A DNA stretch of 64,000 nt from Ascaris suum (Eukaryota; Nematoda; Chromadorea; Rhabditida; Ascarididae): contig CM024172.1 of assembly GCA_013433145.1 (NCBI GenBank), positions 4,039,213 to 4,103,212 of the forward strand. Reading direction: 5' to 3'. The notes under the pieces are model-generated. The model was given only the letters and a program-made list of their open reading frames with translations. It was not told where the DNA came from and ran no database searches. This document shows positions 1-11,241 of the stretch, one piece after another (the first letter of the stretch is position 1; every line of letters starts with the position of its first letter). The position numbers and the translations under genes are program-made.

Positions 1-422
1 ATGGATCAGTTTGGTTTTAAAGTCACGAGAGCAACACTTTCAACTGTTCTATTGCCGTCTGCTTTAAACCCTTCATTTGAATTGTTTTTTTTTGCCGTCT
101 TCCCTACTTCGGTTTTTGAATTGACATTTATTCATATTTTCATGCAAACAAATGTTCTTTCACAGTGCTCTTTAAGATGCTTTCCGTTCTTCAAACCCTT
201 CATTTACATCTCTTTGAAATTGCATAGAACGGCCTTTAATGAGCGTCAAGGACGCACAAAACATTGTACTGGAATATTTTACAAATATCATTACAACGCA
301 CAAAACATTATGAGGTTTCTTAACTACCACTCTAACGTTCCTTCAACAAAAATAGCTGTAAAATTGCAATATGTGGAAAGCGATAAAGCAGAGTAAGACG
401 AACCGAAGCATTTTATCAGCAC

Positions 423-3400
423 CAATATGCCAAGTCCAGTTGGTGAGAGAGTAGGCATGGAGATTAGCGAGTTGCTCGAAAACCTGAAAATATCTGCCAT
501 AAAAAACAAGAAGCTGATAGACGGCTTTTTTTGGCATAAGCTTGACCGAGAGAATAGAAAAGATTGAGCGAAACGATGGTTTTCTGGACTATCTAAGTGA
601 TTATTTTAAATGCAAAACTATTCACGACAGCACTAGTCACACACAGTGCCACTAAGTAAGATTATTTGTGAACAGCTCCCACTTCGTTCCCTAAAATGTT
701 TACAGTAAAGTTTTAGGCAAAAAGCAAGAAATCACTTTAGAGAAAACTTTGAAATTATCGCAGAATAAAAAAAAAGAAAACCTTTTTAGCAGGGAAATTC
801 ACATAAATGCAAATATGACAGTTTCTCATTATCCAATTTTCGAAAGCGCCAGTACAAAGGAATCATGCGCTTTTCCATTGAAGACTATGCTTGCCAAGTT
901 GAGGCTTTTTTTCATCAAAGATATCAAGAAATTCTATTATGCTCGTCGATGGCCTTAAAAATGAATGGATGATAATTTCTGAAGAGAAAGATGCGATGCC
1001 CAAGAAATGTGACAGACTGAACGCAAAAATGCCTATCAAAGCTTTAAATATGGAGAAAACAGCTTATAAGAAGAATAAAGAGACAAACTTATGCATAAAT
1101 AAATCCAACATCTACGAGAGATGTGAGATGTTTCGACCGGCTAGATATGGGCAGAAAAAATACGATGCAACCCAGTCGAAATTGAAACAAGCGATGCCGT
1201 ACGCCTTAGCTGATGGTGCCATGCGTTCGTTAACTCCATGACGAGATAATCCGCCACATCGAAGCCCCAGCAAAGAGACGAGAAGGAAAGACAGCTAAGA
1301 CAACATTCTCAACAATGACTTCAAAATTTCAGCAGATATTAACCGAAGAAGGAGACGATCGCAAAGATTCATGACGCACATCAACGAACACATCGCAGCG
1401 AAGTGCTTCGTTATAGTTCGTTGGCTTCTTTTTATAACTTAACGTTCTCTCGTTTAGAAAAGCAGTCATTTGGTAATCATTGCTCATTAACTTTTTGTTT
1501 ATGGAAGAACCTCTCAAGATCGAAAACAAAATCTGAAGATGAAATTTTATAAACAACTATGTTACTTGAGTATGACCACGTTATATAAATAAATAACGAC
1601 AAAATATAGAAATTCATCTTAAAAAACGAATTTGCAGAAATTGTGACAATGAAAGTTGCTTCTTTAAGAATCGTTAGGAACAGAGAAATGAATTAAGCCA
1701 TTTGACTGGCCGCTACATCTATGCATTTCGTCTATTATTATGAAAGGATGAAAGTGTAGAAAAGCGATGACTGCACGATTTGCCATAAAATTTTTCGCAT
1801 CTGACTAGAAAGTTTTTTATTCTCAGCCACAAGATTAAAGGCAGAGATCAGAACTATAAGAAGTAAATCGCTAACAGCTCTTAGTGCTCTTGGAGATAGG
1901 CCATTGTAAAGTGGCTTGACGGCGCCCGTGTCGCAGAGATCATCAAAGAGTAAAAGACCAGACTGCGAGCCTGAACGCCGGAAATGTTGCGCATAGTAAC
2001 ACATCGGTACCAAAACACCCATGAGATGTGCGTCGCGACGTGCCAGCTGGTAGAACGCCGTTTCTGAAGCGTGACCCTGCAAAGGACTGTCCTGCTTTCG
2101 CCCTCATCAACTTAGATTTCATGAAAATCTTGGAATACCTCGGAACTCTTTGGCCGAAACTCATTAAATAAATCACACAGCTTGAAATTCCATCAAAGAT
2201 GCAAAATCATATTACTAAAAATTTTAGCACGATAAAACTATTGCTAGTTTACGCTGCATGGGCGTGCGTTCAAGCCCCTAGCGATGATAACCTAAGAGCC
2301 ATATCTCATTGCTGAGCCGTAAGGAAAATCCATGCCTTATTTTCCTCGACATGCTATTTACTTTCCTGAGTGTGTGCAACTGTTTGCAGTGTTTAAGAGC
2401 GCACTTCGCCATTTCACTGGTCGAAGGAATGCGCATATAATAGCCCGACAACCATGAGTAGCAAAAGCAACCATATCACGAATGTATCGGAAAATGCGAA
2501 AAATTTACCCACTAAGTGCAACAAAAGCTTTCTCTTTTAGAGATACCACATTGCTTGGCATGTGATTGCTTCTATATGAAACGATAAGGCGGTGGCGCTT
2601 CAGATCGCTCGATGCAATGTGGGCAAACATCGAAAAATCGAAAGCTGCACGCGTCCCAAGCATCAGCGGCTGGCTGCGATACATGACACAACGTTCCTCA
2701 TTCGCCGAACAGCATCGAATGCCTCAGCAGCGCATAACGAAGTAATAAATAAGCATACTACACAACAGTCAGTGCGCCTTCCGATTTCCTCGCGAAAATC
2801 AAAACATCTTATGGTGCTGCATAGGTGCTTTCTGCTTTTCCAAGGAACCTTAATACCCAAGTGAGTAAGGAAAGAACAGATGAAAGTGAGTTCTGTTTAC
2901 CTCTTGCACGCCAAAAGATGCAGTCAGCACAATCAAGAAAACGCACTGAGAACAAAGAAGAACATGCAAGGACTTCTCGCTAAAGATGCCTAAGGATATA
3001 AGTTTCATGATGGCATTTGCGAGTGTGCCTGGAACAAATAAAATCAAGAGATGCGATAGTATGTTAATATCAATAGATGCACGCCACTGACCACTTTGAG
3101 GATCATTTCGAGCCGATCATGTTGTTCATGCATTTCTTCAAGAGTTGTATAGCGAATATTTTTGGCGAGAATCTCGGTGGACGGTATCTTCAGCACAAGA
3201 CTTGTAGGTAGACGAGCACAATCGTCTCCTTGCCAGTCAAACCGTAAACGAACTGTCACCGACAGAAATCCCTTAAGTTTTATTAGTTATTTGCCTCGTC
3301 ATATTTAGTTTGAAGTTCGCCAAAAGGGCTCGACTCGGACAATGTCAATGCAGTCGTTTGTCATAGAGTGAATGTAAATCTTATCTTCTATTGGTGAATG

Positions 3401-3999
3401 AGGGTGAATAGGTTTTGAAAGGATGTGCATTAATTGAATGAGCTGTCCCGACTACAAAAGCGAAGAAATGTTCATTCGTGTTAAACAGCTGAGAGTGCGT
3501 CCAAACTTCGAATCAAGCTGCTGTCTTCTTCGGTGAAGATTTTTGCAAACCACATTGATGAACAAAGAGACGCTGCCCTATTCATTGAATAGGCCCTGCT
3601 TATAATATTCAAAGTTAGTGTATTTTTGGAGCTAATGCTATTTGCAATTTTCAGTAATAGTAAGACTGCGCTCAATTTTATATACTTTCAGAAAACAATC
3701 AGGCTATCAACAAAGTTTATTACACAGCATACTGCTTTAATGGAACCTTCGACGAGCAATCCTTTGATGAGTATTGATTCGTATTCCTCTCGAGCTATCC
3801 AATTATGAGATGCAATGATGTCATTACTAATATCATGGCTTTTGATGAAGAATTCTGAATAACATACCTGTTTGCAGCCGATCTGTTGAATGCTGAACTG
3901 TGGTCCAAAAGTGCATCTAGTGTTGAAGGCGGTACGTAGTTTGCGCTGTAAGAATGACACAGTGACCGTTGTTCCGAAAACGCTGAGATCCTTGTCCAT
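423..3999 (-). CDS. CHK/DUF1679-type kinase-like protein, 5' part, continues past left edge
   Basis: Four minus-strand exons can be joined in phase: 3999-3868 (44 codons from ATG), 3271-3092, 2076-1876 and 483 to about 423. Exon 1 ends in a CAG|GTATGT donor and exon 4 follows an ATATTTTCAG acceptor. The translation follows the N-terminal lobe of the nematode CHK (ecdysteroid-kinase/choline-kinase-like) family in order: FNTRCTFGPQFSIQQIGC, then GFLSVTVRLRFDW, LPTSLVLKIPS, SETAFYQLA, VPMCYYAQHF, LLLFDDLCD, then LANLHAYSLTNW. These match the family's glycine-rich start, LP.s.vlKiPs segment, E..FY motif, P..YYA, G.lLFeDL and LA.LHA.SLT motifs. The catalytic HGD and DWQ parts lie beyond base 1, so activity cannot be judged. 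Family members are predicted cytosolic small-molecule phosphotransferases; the substrate is unknown here. The ends of exon 2 (3095 or 3092) and exon 4 are uncertain, and intron 3 is about 1.4 kb. Confidence 0.82.
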
Positions 4000-5096
4000 A
4001 GTACCGTAGATTCGTGCTCAGCTCTGCGCGAGCAACTTATTGGTTAACAGGCAAAGATGCCTTTGGCACGGCCAAACCACCAGCCAACTTTATATCACTC
4101 CGCTTGTGCCTCTTTGATTTCTTTTATCTAGAGGATCATCGTTTAGCAAGACGGCTCAAAAATTGAGAAAAAACCGTTTCTCATGCCAAAAAGTGCATTC
4201 CAACAACAATATACGGTCACAATATCAGCGTGATCTCGCAATGCCTATCGCTGTTTACGTTAAATGTTTCCATCACGCGCCGCTGCACCCTCAAATAGCT
4301 CACAATAACTCCAAATCTCCTCGAGCACACAAAATCAATTCGACGGCCATTTCAGTTAAGTGGTACAAATGCCAAAATTGTCGGAGTGAATTTTTCTTCT
4401 GAAATCGATTTGGCCTTTCTGAGTTCGAAATATTCTCATTTCTAAGTTTACCACAATTTCAAGAAAAAAGTAATTGTGATTTGTTCGAGAGAAACGGGTG
4501 AGAAAACAATGAAAAATTTAATCCATAGAGATATTTCCATAATTTCAAAAATCTGAAAATGAGTTCTAAGATTATCAAGCAATTAGGTTGCAGTGACCAC
4601 TGATTATTTGATTAACGATAAGTGAGTTGGAGAAAATGAACGGAACAATAAGCTTCATTAACAACAACAAAAAAGGCGTAATGATGGTCGAGATGTGCGC
4701 AGATTTAGCTCAACGCTTAAAACGCATAAGAACAAACAGAATAATTTTGACAGATTCGTAACACTGCTCGGAACTTGGTCCTCCATATGCATATAAAATA
4801 CGCATTTGGGTAAAAGTAGTGAGCTGAACAAAAGAATTTTGTTACCCAGTAGCAGCTTTTCATTACACACTGGATGGGACTCAGCCTGTTATATACTCCC
4901 TCGGTTCCCTTTGAATTCTCTTGCTGAATTTCGTCAAACAGCACTGGTCTATGAGCCCCTTCCCTTCCTATAAATCCTAAAGCCTGGTCGCATATGCCTC
5001 AGCCTTGGAAGGGTGCGGATGGTTTGAACTTCGAAGCTTATAAGAGAAGGTATACGAAATTTGGAATTTCACATCCTGTATCTATTTATTAGAAGG

Positions 5097-5103
<7 letters not shown>

Positions 5104-5187
<84 letters not shown>
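5104..5187. repeat. (TA)n microsatellite
   Basis: An uninterrupted TA dinucleotide run of about 84 bp. It is directly visible, self-complementary and likely variable in length between individuals and assemblies. Confidence 0.98.
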
Positions 5188-5190
<3 letters not shown>

Positions 5191-6586
5191 TTATTATGTC
5201 ATTGCGCAAAGTAGCAGGAAACGACTAGCCTAATGGCGCCTATGCTTGAGAAGGGTATTTTGGGACTGAAGACATGAGCGAAAGGTAAACTACCAAACAT
5301 TCCATGGCCACATAAAACTGAATGATAAGGTTTTGACACGTGCGCTATATTAATGGCCCTCCTAGCTCCGAAACTCCAATGATGCGGTACTGTTAATCGG
5401 CAGGCTATGATCTATTCAGTAATCTCACGATTTCCTGCGCCTTGCTTCGCACATTATCGGTGTAATTTGCAGATAGCCCACTCCGTCACCTGAATTTATC
5501 GAGAGGCAACGCCCTGCCTCAAATTCAATCTCCTCAAATCTGAGGCACCAGTTCAATTTTTTCGACATATCGTTAATTTTGCACTCGGAGTGAATTGTCC
5601 CATCAAAATTTTGCGGTGTTCTTATAAAACAGAATGAATTACCGCTAAATGGACTAGCGTTCGACTGATCAAATCACTTCATTCTCATGTCAACAGAATC
5701 TCCAAGCAACATAAATTCCTATGTATATTCACCAACATGTCTTATTCAAATCTGTTCATTGCTCATTCATTTAATTCATTTACGTCTCCAAACATTTTAC
5801 GCTAAAGAATCGACTTGTGCGCGCAACTCAACTACTTTTATTCTCCGCCGTTTCTGATTTTTTGCGATGAATTTTACAGCTATAATAAATAAAAACCCCG
5901 AATGCAGAACTCAGCAGTGCAAAAAACACAACTAATTGTTTGCACTGGTTTGATATTTTATTTTTCAGATATGTGGTATTGCTATGGACACCGATGAAAG
6001 AATCGACGAGTACGCTGCGCAAACCTGTTCCAATAAACATTCATCTATCAACACATGTATAAACAGCAGTAAAAGAAGCACCATAACACAGCTGTTTTGC
6101 CAGAAAGCGCTCTCGTTATTACTTGCAAAAGAATTGAAACACTATCAGGTGATCAGTACACTTCAAATTCATTGTATAAAATATTCCACCAATTTTTATA
6201 ATTTTTTTGAGGAATTTGAAGAAACTTAAATTCGAAACGATACTCTAACACTCCAAATAAGAGAATTCCGATATTCAAAAAAGTGAAAATTCCCTAATCC
6301 CTCATTTTCCATATGAGGATGCATCTTTCCGAAACAACTCTTGTGCTAGTGCCATACGCAAAGCTGTGCTCGCTTTCCAGTCTACGCCATTAATGCAAGT
6401 ATAAAAAATATACATACGTTTGTTTACATTTATATTTATTCTTATGTGCACTTACATTTATATTCATTTATTTAGATAGTTATAAAAATATAAATATAAA
6501 TAAGCACAAGTAGAAATATGAATGTAGGCATGAATAAATAAAATCAATAAATAAATCAAAACAAGCAACGTTTATTTATTTGTCGG

Positions 6587-6737
<151 letters not shown>

Positions 6738-6813
6738 CATGAAATTATATAAATAAATATAATTATACAGATGTGTTAATATAAATACATGTTATAAATA
6801 TAAATTATACATG

Positions 6814-6855
6814 TATGCAAAATCACTCGACACCATGGTGAAATGATTTTGCATA
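6814..6855. repeat. Perfect 12-bp inverted repeat
   Basis: TATGCAAAATCA at 6814-6825 is the exact reverse complement of TGATTTTGCATA at 6844-6855. The 18-nt spacer contains its own palindrome, CACCATGGTG. Each arm carries an ATGCAAA word resembling a POU-factor site, so this may be a regulatory palindrome or simply a foldback. Confidence 0.8.
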
Positions 6856-8150
6856 TTTCATCTTTCTTGTTCACTGAAGAGGACTTATGAGCGACAGGGA
6901 TGAACCTAAATTAACGAATATCTTGATCGAAATTATATGTTAACGAATAATCAATGTTAAACAAATTAACGATTGTTTTCAAGCAATATTCTGGTGTTAC
7001 TACTAAACAGTGGAAAAATAAAGTAAAAAAATCTAAAAAGGTTGACGACCAATCTTAGTTTCTTATAATATTGAGAGAACAAATGCATAGTGAATTTCAG
7101 TTCATAACTGTGAACGTTTCGAGAGCAGAGACAAGTACGCCTTACACGACAAAAACTTATCAAAATGTCTCATCGCCTATTTTTGCATTCTCTTTCAAAA
7201 CTCTGTTTGCAGTGAATAAAATTACCATGCATCATTGTAATGAAACATATTTATTGTTGAATCTGCACAAAATTTTTGGTCTATTTGGCGAGAAAAATGC
7301 AAATGATCGCGATGAGTGAAGGAATCTATTCTTCGTTTGTCAGCGCTGAGCTAATACAAAATTGTAACGATCAAATCAAAGAGCGTGTTTCACAAGTGGG
7401 AACGATATGCGCGTTTGTGATCCCGTTCATAGGATAAACCACTTTTGGAAAATATCAGCAATTATTGAAATGTGAGGATTATCAACTTTCATTCCAACAG
7501 AACTCACTATCCATGCAAATTTCCCACAAAACGTTTGTTTTCTCGAGTGTAAGATACATGCAATTTTTAGGTACCTTTAAGTTTCTTCAACTTTCAATTT
7601 CACCTTTAAGTTTCAAGTTTTCTCTAGCACCAAATTTGCAAGTTTAGCTTCAGTAGTTTATGAACTGAAACTACACCACGGATAGATAGATATGAGAGTA
7701 CACATATAGGGACTTGACATCGACATGGTGCACTTTGAATGCAAAAATTTGAAAAGCGGTGTGAATCTATGAGATGGAAAGTCAGAAAAGCAATAATGGA
7801 CGACAATAAAGGTAACACTTTCCACACTTATCAATGAACTTGGGAAATACGAATGTTAATTTTGTGCAGCGATCGCATGGGCTCTGAAGCAATAGCGAAC
7901 TCACGTGAATATCGTCGGCAATATGAACGAAGTTTTAGGGATGGTAGGGCGATGCTTGAAGTGCGCTTTCGTTATGAATGATTATGAAACGTATCATTTT
8001 CTCCTCTTTATTTTTGCAACAACAGCGTTTATTCTATCGTCAAAAATATAAGCGAAAAATTCTACACGACTCAATGATCGAATTCTGCTGCCAGTAAAAT
8101 AATGGACAATGTTCCAGTTTCATCGAAAAAGACGACACATGCGCCAGATT

Positions 8151-8204
8151 CTAACAGAAGGACCACATGATCGCCTCTCAGGCATCATATGGTCCTTCTG
8201 TTAG
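8151..8204. repeat. 20-bp inverted repeat (hairpin)
   Basis: Arms at 8151-8170 and 8185-8204 pair over 20 bp with one C-A mismatch and a 14-nt loop. The outer arm ends read CTAACAG and CTGTTAG. A foldback transposon remnant or a small-RNA hairpin would both fit. Confidence 0.85.
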
Positions 8205-9374
8205 GTTATGAAAGGACCAACAAATAAACTGGCGCTTTCAAGAGGAATATCATTTCAAATTTTGACATTAACGTAAAAATTGATTAAAAACGGCTGTTTT
8301 GAGAGCTGCTAGGAAATTTGTTGTACCTCTATTAACCTGCTCTTAAATGTGTAATCAAATCGATATAACAGCTTAGCTTTGCGTTGTTAATCAAGGTTAT
8401 CTCGCGATACGTTCATGAAGAGTACTAGAAAAGAAATTTAATCGAAGGATGGTAAGATGGCAATTCCTAATGCATTAGAAAGGTTTTACAAAAACTAGAT
8501 AGTTTGCGCCATGTCCGGCACAATTATGGCTATGTGGATAGTTCCGTCAAACTTAAGCAGTTCTATGCAACGGGAAATTTCCTGAAAAATTTAGATTCTC
8601 GGCAAGAATCTCAGGCATACTTTAAAAGTCGGGCTTCTTTATTTATAAATTTTTGTTCAAATGATAGCAAATATTATTACAATTATTCTAGTGAAGATAA
8701 TAGGCATGCGCATATTGTTCTTATTGCGTAATCAGAGATTTGTGCAAATATTTCTTGGCTTTCAACAATAAGTCACATGAGTTTAAAACTTGTATGGTCT
8801 TCAAAAATTGACCACTGCTACTGATCTTTGTTATCTGAGACAACCACAAACGCAAAAATTACAAAACATGAGAACAAAGATTTGAGAAGTGATGCTTGTT
8901 TTGCGCATTTATTAATGATGACCTCAGTGAAACAGAAACTGCTTATCATAATGCATTGTTGAGCGCAACTTCGCTTTGCAACACTCTCCGCCCGATGCAT
9001 CCACCGATTTAAATTACCCGAAAAAATACCCTTGCAACAAAACGCGCTGTCACAGGGGGATAATGAAGGCAGTAAACGAAGGCGGTCTCCAAGCATTCTG
9101 TGGCAAGCAATTGCGGAAGCTTGGAGAGGGTGTTATAGTATGAAAAGGCTGTTGAAACGATGACTACAGCAATTATAGGCGGACTTCCGGGTTAGGTGGG
9201 TTAGCGGCAATCAGGAGCGAAGACTTTAAAAACATTCGTTGTTTAAAATTTTACGAGGGCAGAAAACTGATCTCTAAGGAATATCGGTAACCGTTCCATG
9301 CAATCTATCATGACTGACCATCGAAATGACTGCATTAAATTATCGCTCGGAGTTCCACATGAATCATTATCCCA

Positions 9375-9446
9375 GCGAACAAGAAATTTAGGAGTTGAGA
9401 TATTAGCAGTGGCAAACAAGAAATTTAGGAGAGATATTAGCAGAGG
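9375..9446. repeat. Two-copy tandem repeat, about 36-bp unit
   Basis: Two adjacent copies share AACAAGAAATTTAGGAG followed by GATATTAGCAG. The first (9375-9411) has two or three extra bases relative to the second (9412-9446). Confidence 0.8.
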
Positions 9447-11149
9447 AACAAGCTTTCAAATTTAAGAAAAGCCACAGGAATAATATCAATAAAATTTGCA
9501 GCGAGCGTGTTTAGCTTACATTCTCGTGCAGCTAAAAACTAGAGTGTGCGAGTGCAAAAGTGCCGCGAAATCGAAAACACCGTTGAATCAGCATCGGCTG
9601 AGGCGGTTTGCAGCCGAGCGGAGAACGTTGCAACGAGTCTCTATTTTGCGAAGAGCGAGCTCTCGTTCACGGCATCGAGAGGCGGACCCTCGAGTGTGTG
9701 CTCTGGTTTTCAGCCATTCGAGTGACACGAAGCGCATTTGGCAATCCGCCACGGTGACGTCAAGCTGGCGTGGTCATCATGTCACATGTTGCACCGAAAA
9801 AAGCCAATGGGTATTGCATAGCTCAAGAATTCTAGCATTACTTAATACTAGCACACAATTATAAATGCCCTAGAGAGTGTACTATATTTCCCTCGTACCA
9901 TCGATGAACTTTGCCCTCAAATGTCATTATGGCACGCCGGGTATGATTTGAAGTGCCGATGCGTTTCTTGCAGCCGTGAAACTGAGATTCCACATCATGA
10001 GAACATGCTGTTTTCATACACACGGGTCTTCAACTCGCAGACGAAATGAGCTAAGAAAAAATTCCATAAATGGAACCCTAGGATGGGTGACTCCTGCCCT
10101 CCGGATTAATCGTCCCCTCTGCTAGTTATTAGCGCATAAAAATGCCATAAATTATTTAAGTCACTACACTTTGAGACCCATCGAATGCAGCAACTCAAAC
10201 ATTTTTAGCAATCCGCCCCCTCCAAAAAACATTTTTAGCTGAGAATTCATGCAGTCGGTTAATCACCTGATAGAAACCTTATGAGGTAATAATTTATTTT
10301 TCCTCGAATATTTTTGCAATCGGTTGACCTGCTGCACAGAAACGCAAAAAAAAAAACGCTAGCGTGCCACCTTCATTACTAAGCATCTTCACTAGCCGAG
10401 ATGTCTCTCTAAAATATTTGAGGGAAGAAGCGAAGATAGAATTCATATCCAATAAGCTCGGAAATATAGGGAGTTAAGTTCGTCGCAAATCTGAGAAGCC
10501 CAAAAATGCGGCCAAATATTCATAAACGAAGAAAATGACACCTATTAATACAGGTTACGTGCATGAATTATTTCCACTTCAATCCTAAACACGTTCAGCG
10601 CATACAAAATTTCAAATTTGCCCTCACAAAGATTCGCTCGTATTGGGGCGATTTTTCGTTCGTTTATAACGAAAGCGTTGATGAGATTTATGATCGATAC
10701 GCAATATGCTTGCTTTAGCATTGCATCGATGTTGCAAAAAAGCCGATATTTTCCTTTCGCGCCTACTTATACAAACAAGCACCTTCATCGCAATTCCTAT
10801 GCTTGTCGACACATCAACAAATAGCGGATATTAAAGCCGTTCATAGCAGCGAAAGGATGTCATGAGAGACAGCCAAAACAACGCTCCTCATTTTTCATGG
10901 CTTCAGATATGTGCTTCATTGTAAATTTATTGCACTATTTTTTCCTCCCTATTTAAGTTGTCAGTCCGCAGTTTCGACTCAAATATACACGCCACCGACC
11001 TTGCCATAATCTAATTTTTTTTCAGGTTATATTGATAGAGAGGAAACCGCCCGCATAGAAAATTCTTTCACTAGCTTAATCAATAGTCGACCTTGACTAT
11101 TTTTGCAATCCCAGTTCGGCTCATTTATTTGGTTCCATTATACATTTTG

Positions 11150-11241
11150 TTTTGGACTGAGGGCATATTGCAGTATTTGCAATAAGCCCTCAATCCAAAA
11201 CTGTCCATTTATTTAGCGTTAATGCTCGCTAAATAAATGGA
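11150..11241. repeat. Two adjacent hairpins
   Basis: Hairpin 1 has 23-nt arms at 11150-11172 and 11178-11200, pairing with two mismatches around a 5-nt loop. Hairpin 2 follows after 3 nt, with perfect 15-nt arms at 11204-11218 and 11227-11241 and an 8-nt loop. No coding exon overlaps them. They could be a foldback element, a cruciform-prone site or a small-RNA precursor. The very short loop of hairpin 1 argues against an ordinary microRNA precursor. Confidence 0.85.

Noticed and set aside
428..570. Plus-strand open frame starting MPSPVGERVG after TTTATCAG
   Set aside because: It is the reverse complement of the conserved CHK exon 4.
1130..1330. Minus-strand frame with HG and FDW resembling the CHK kinase HGD and DWQ motifs
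   Set aside because: Key Asp and Asn are missing, and the true next CHK exon (with LANLHAYSLTNW) lies further downstream at 483, so this frame falls in an intron.
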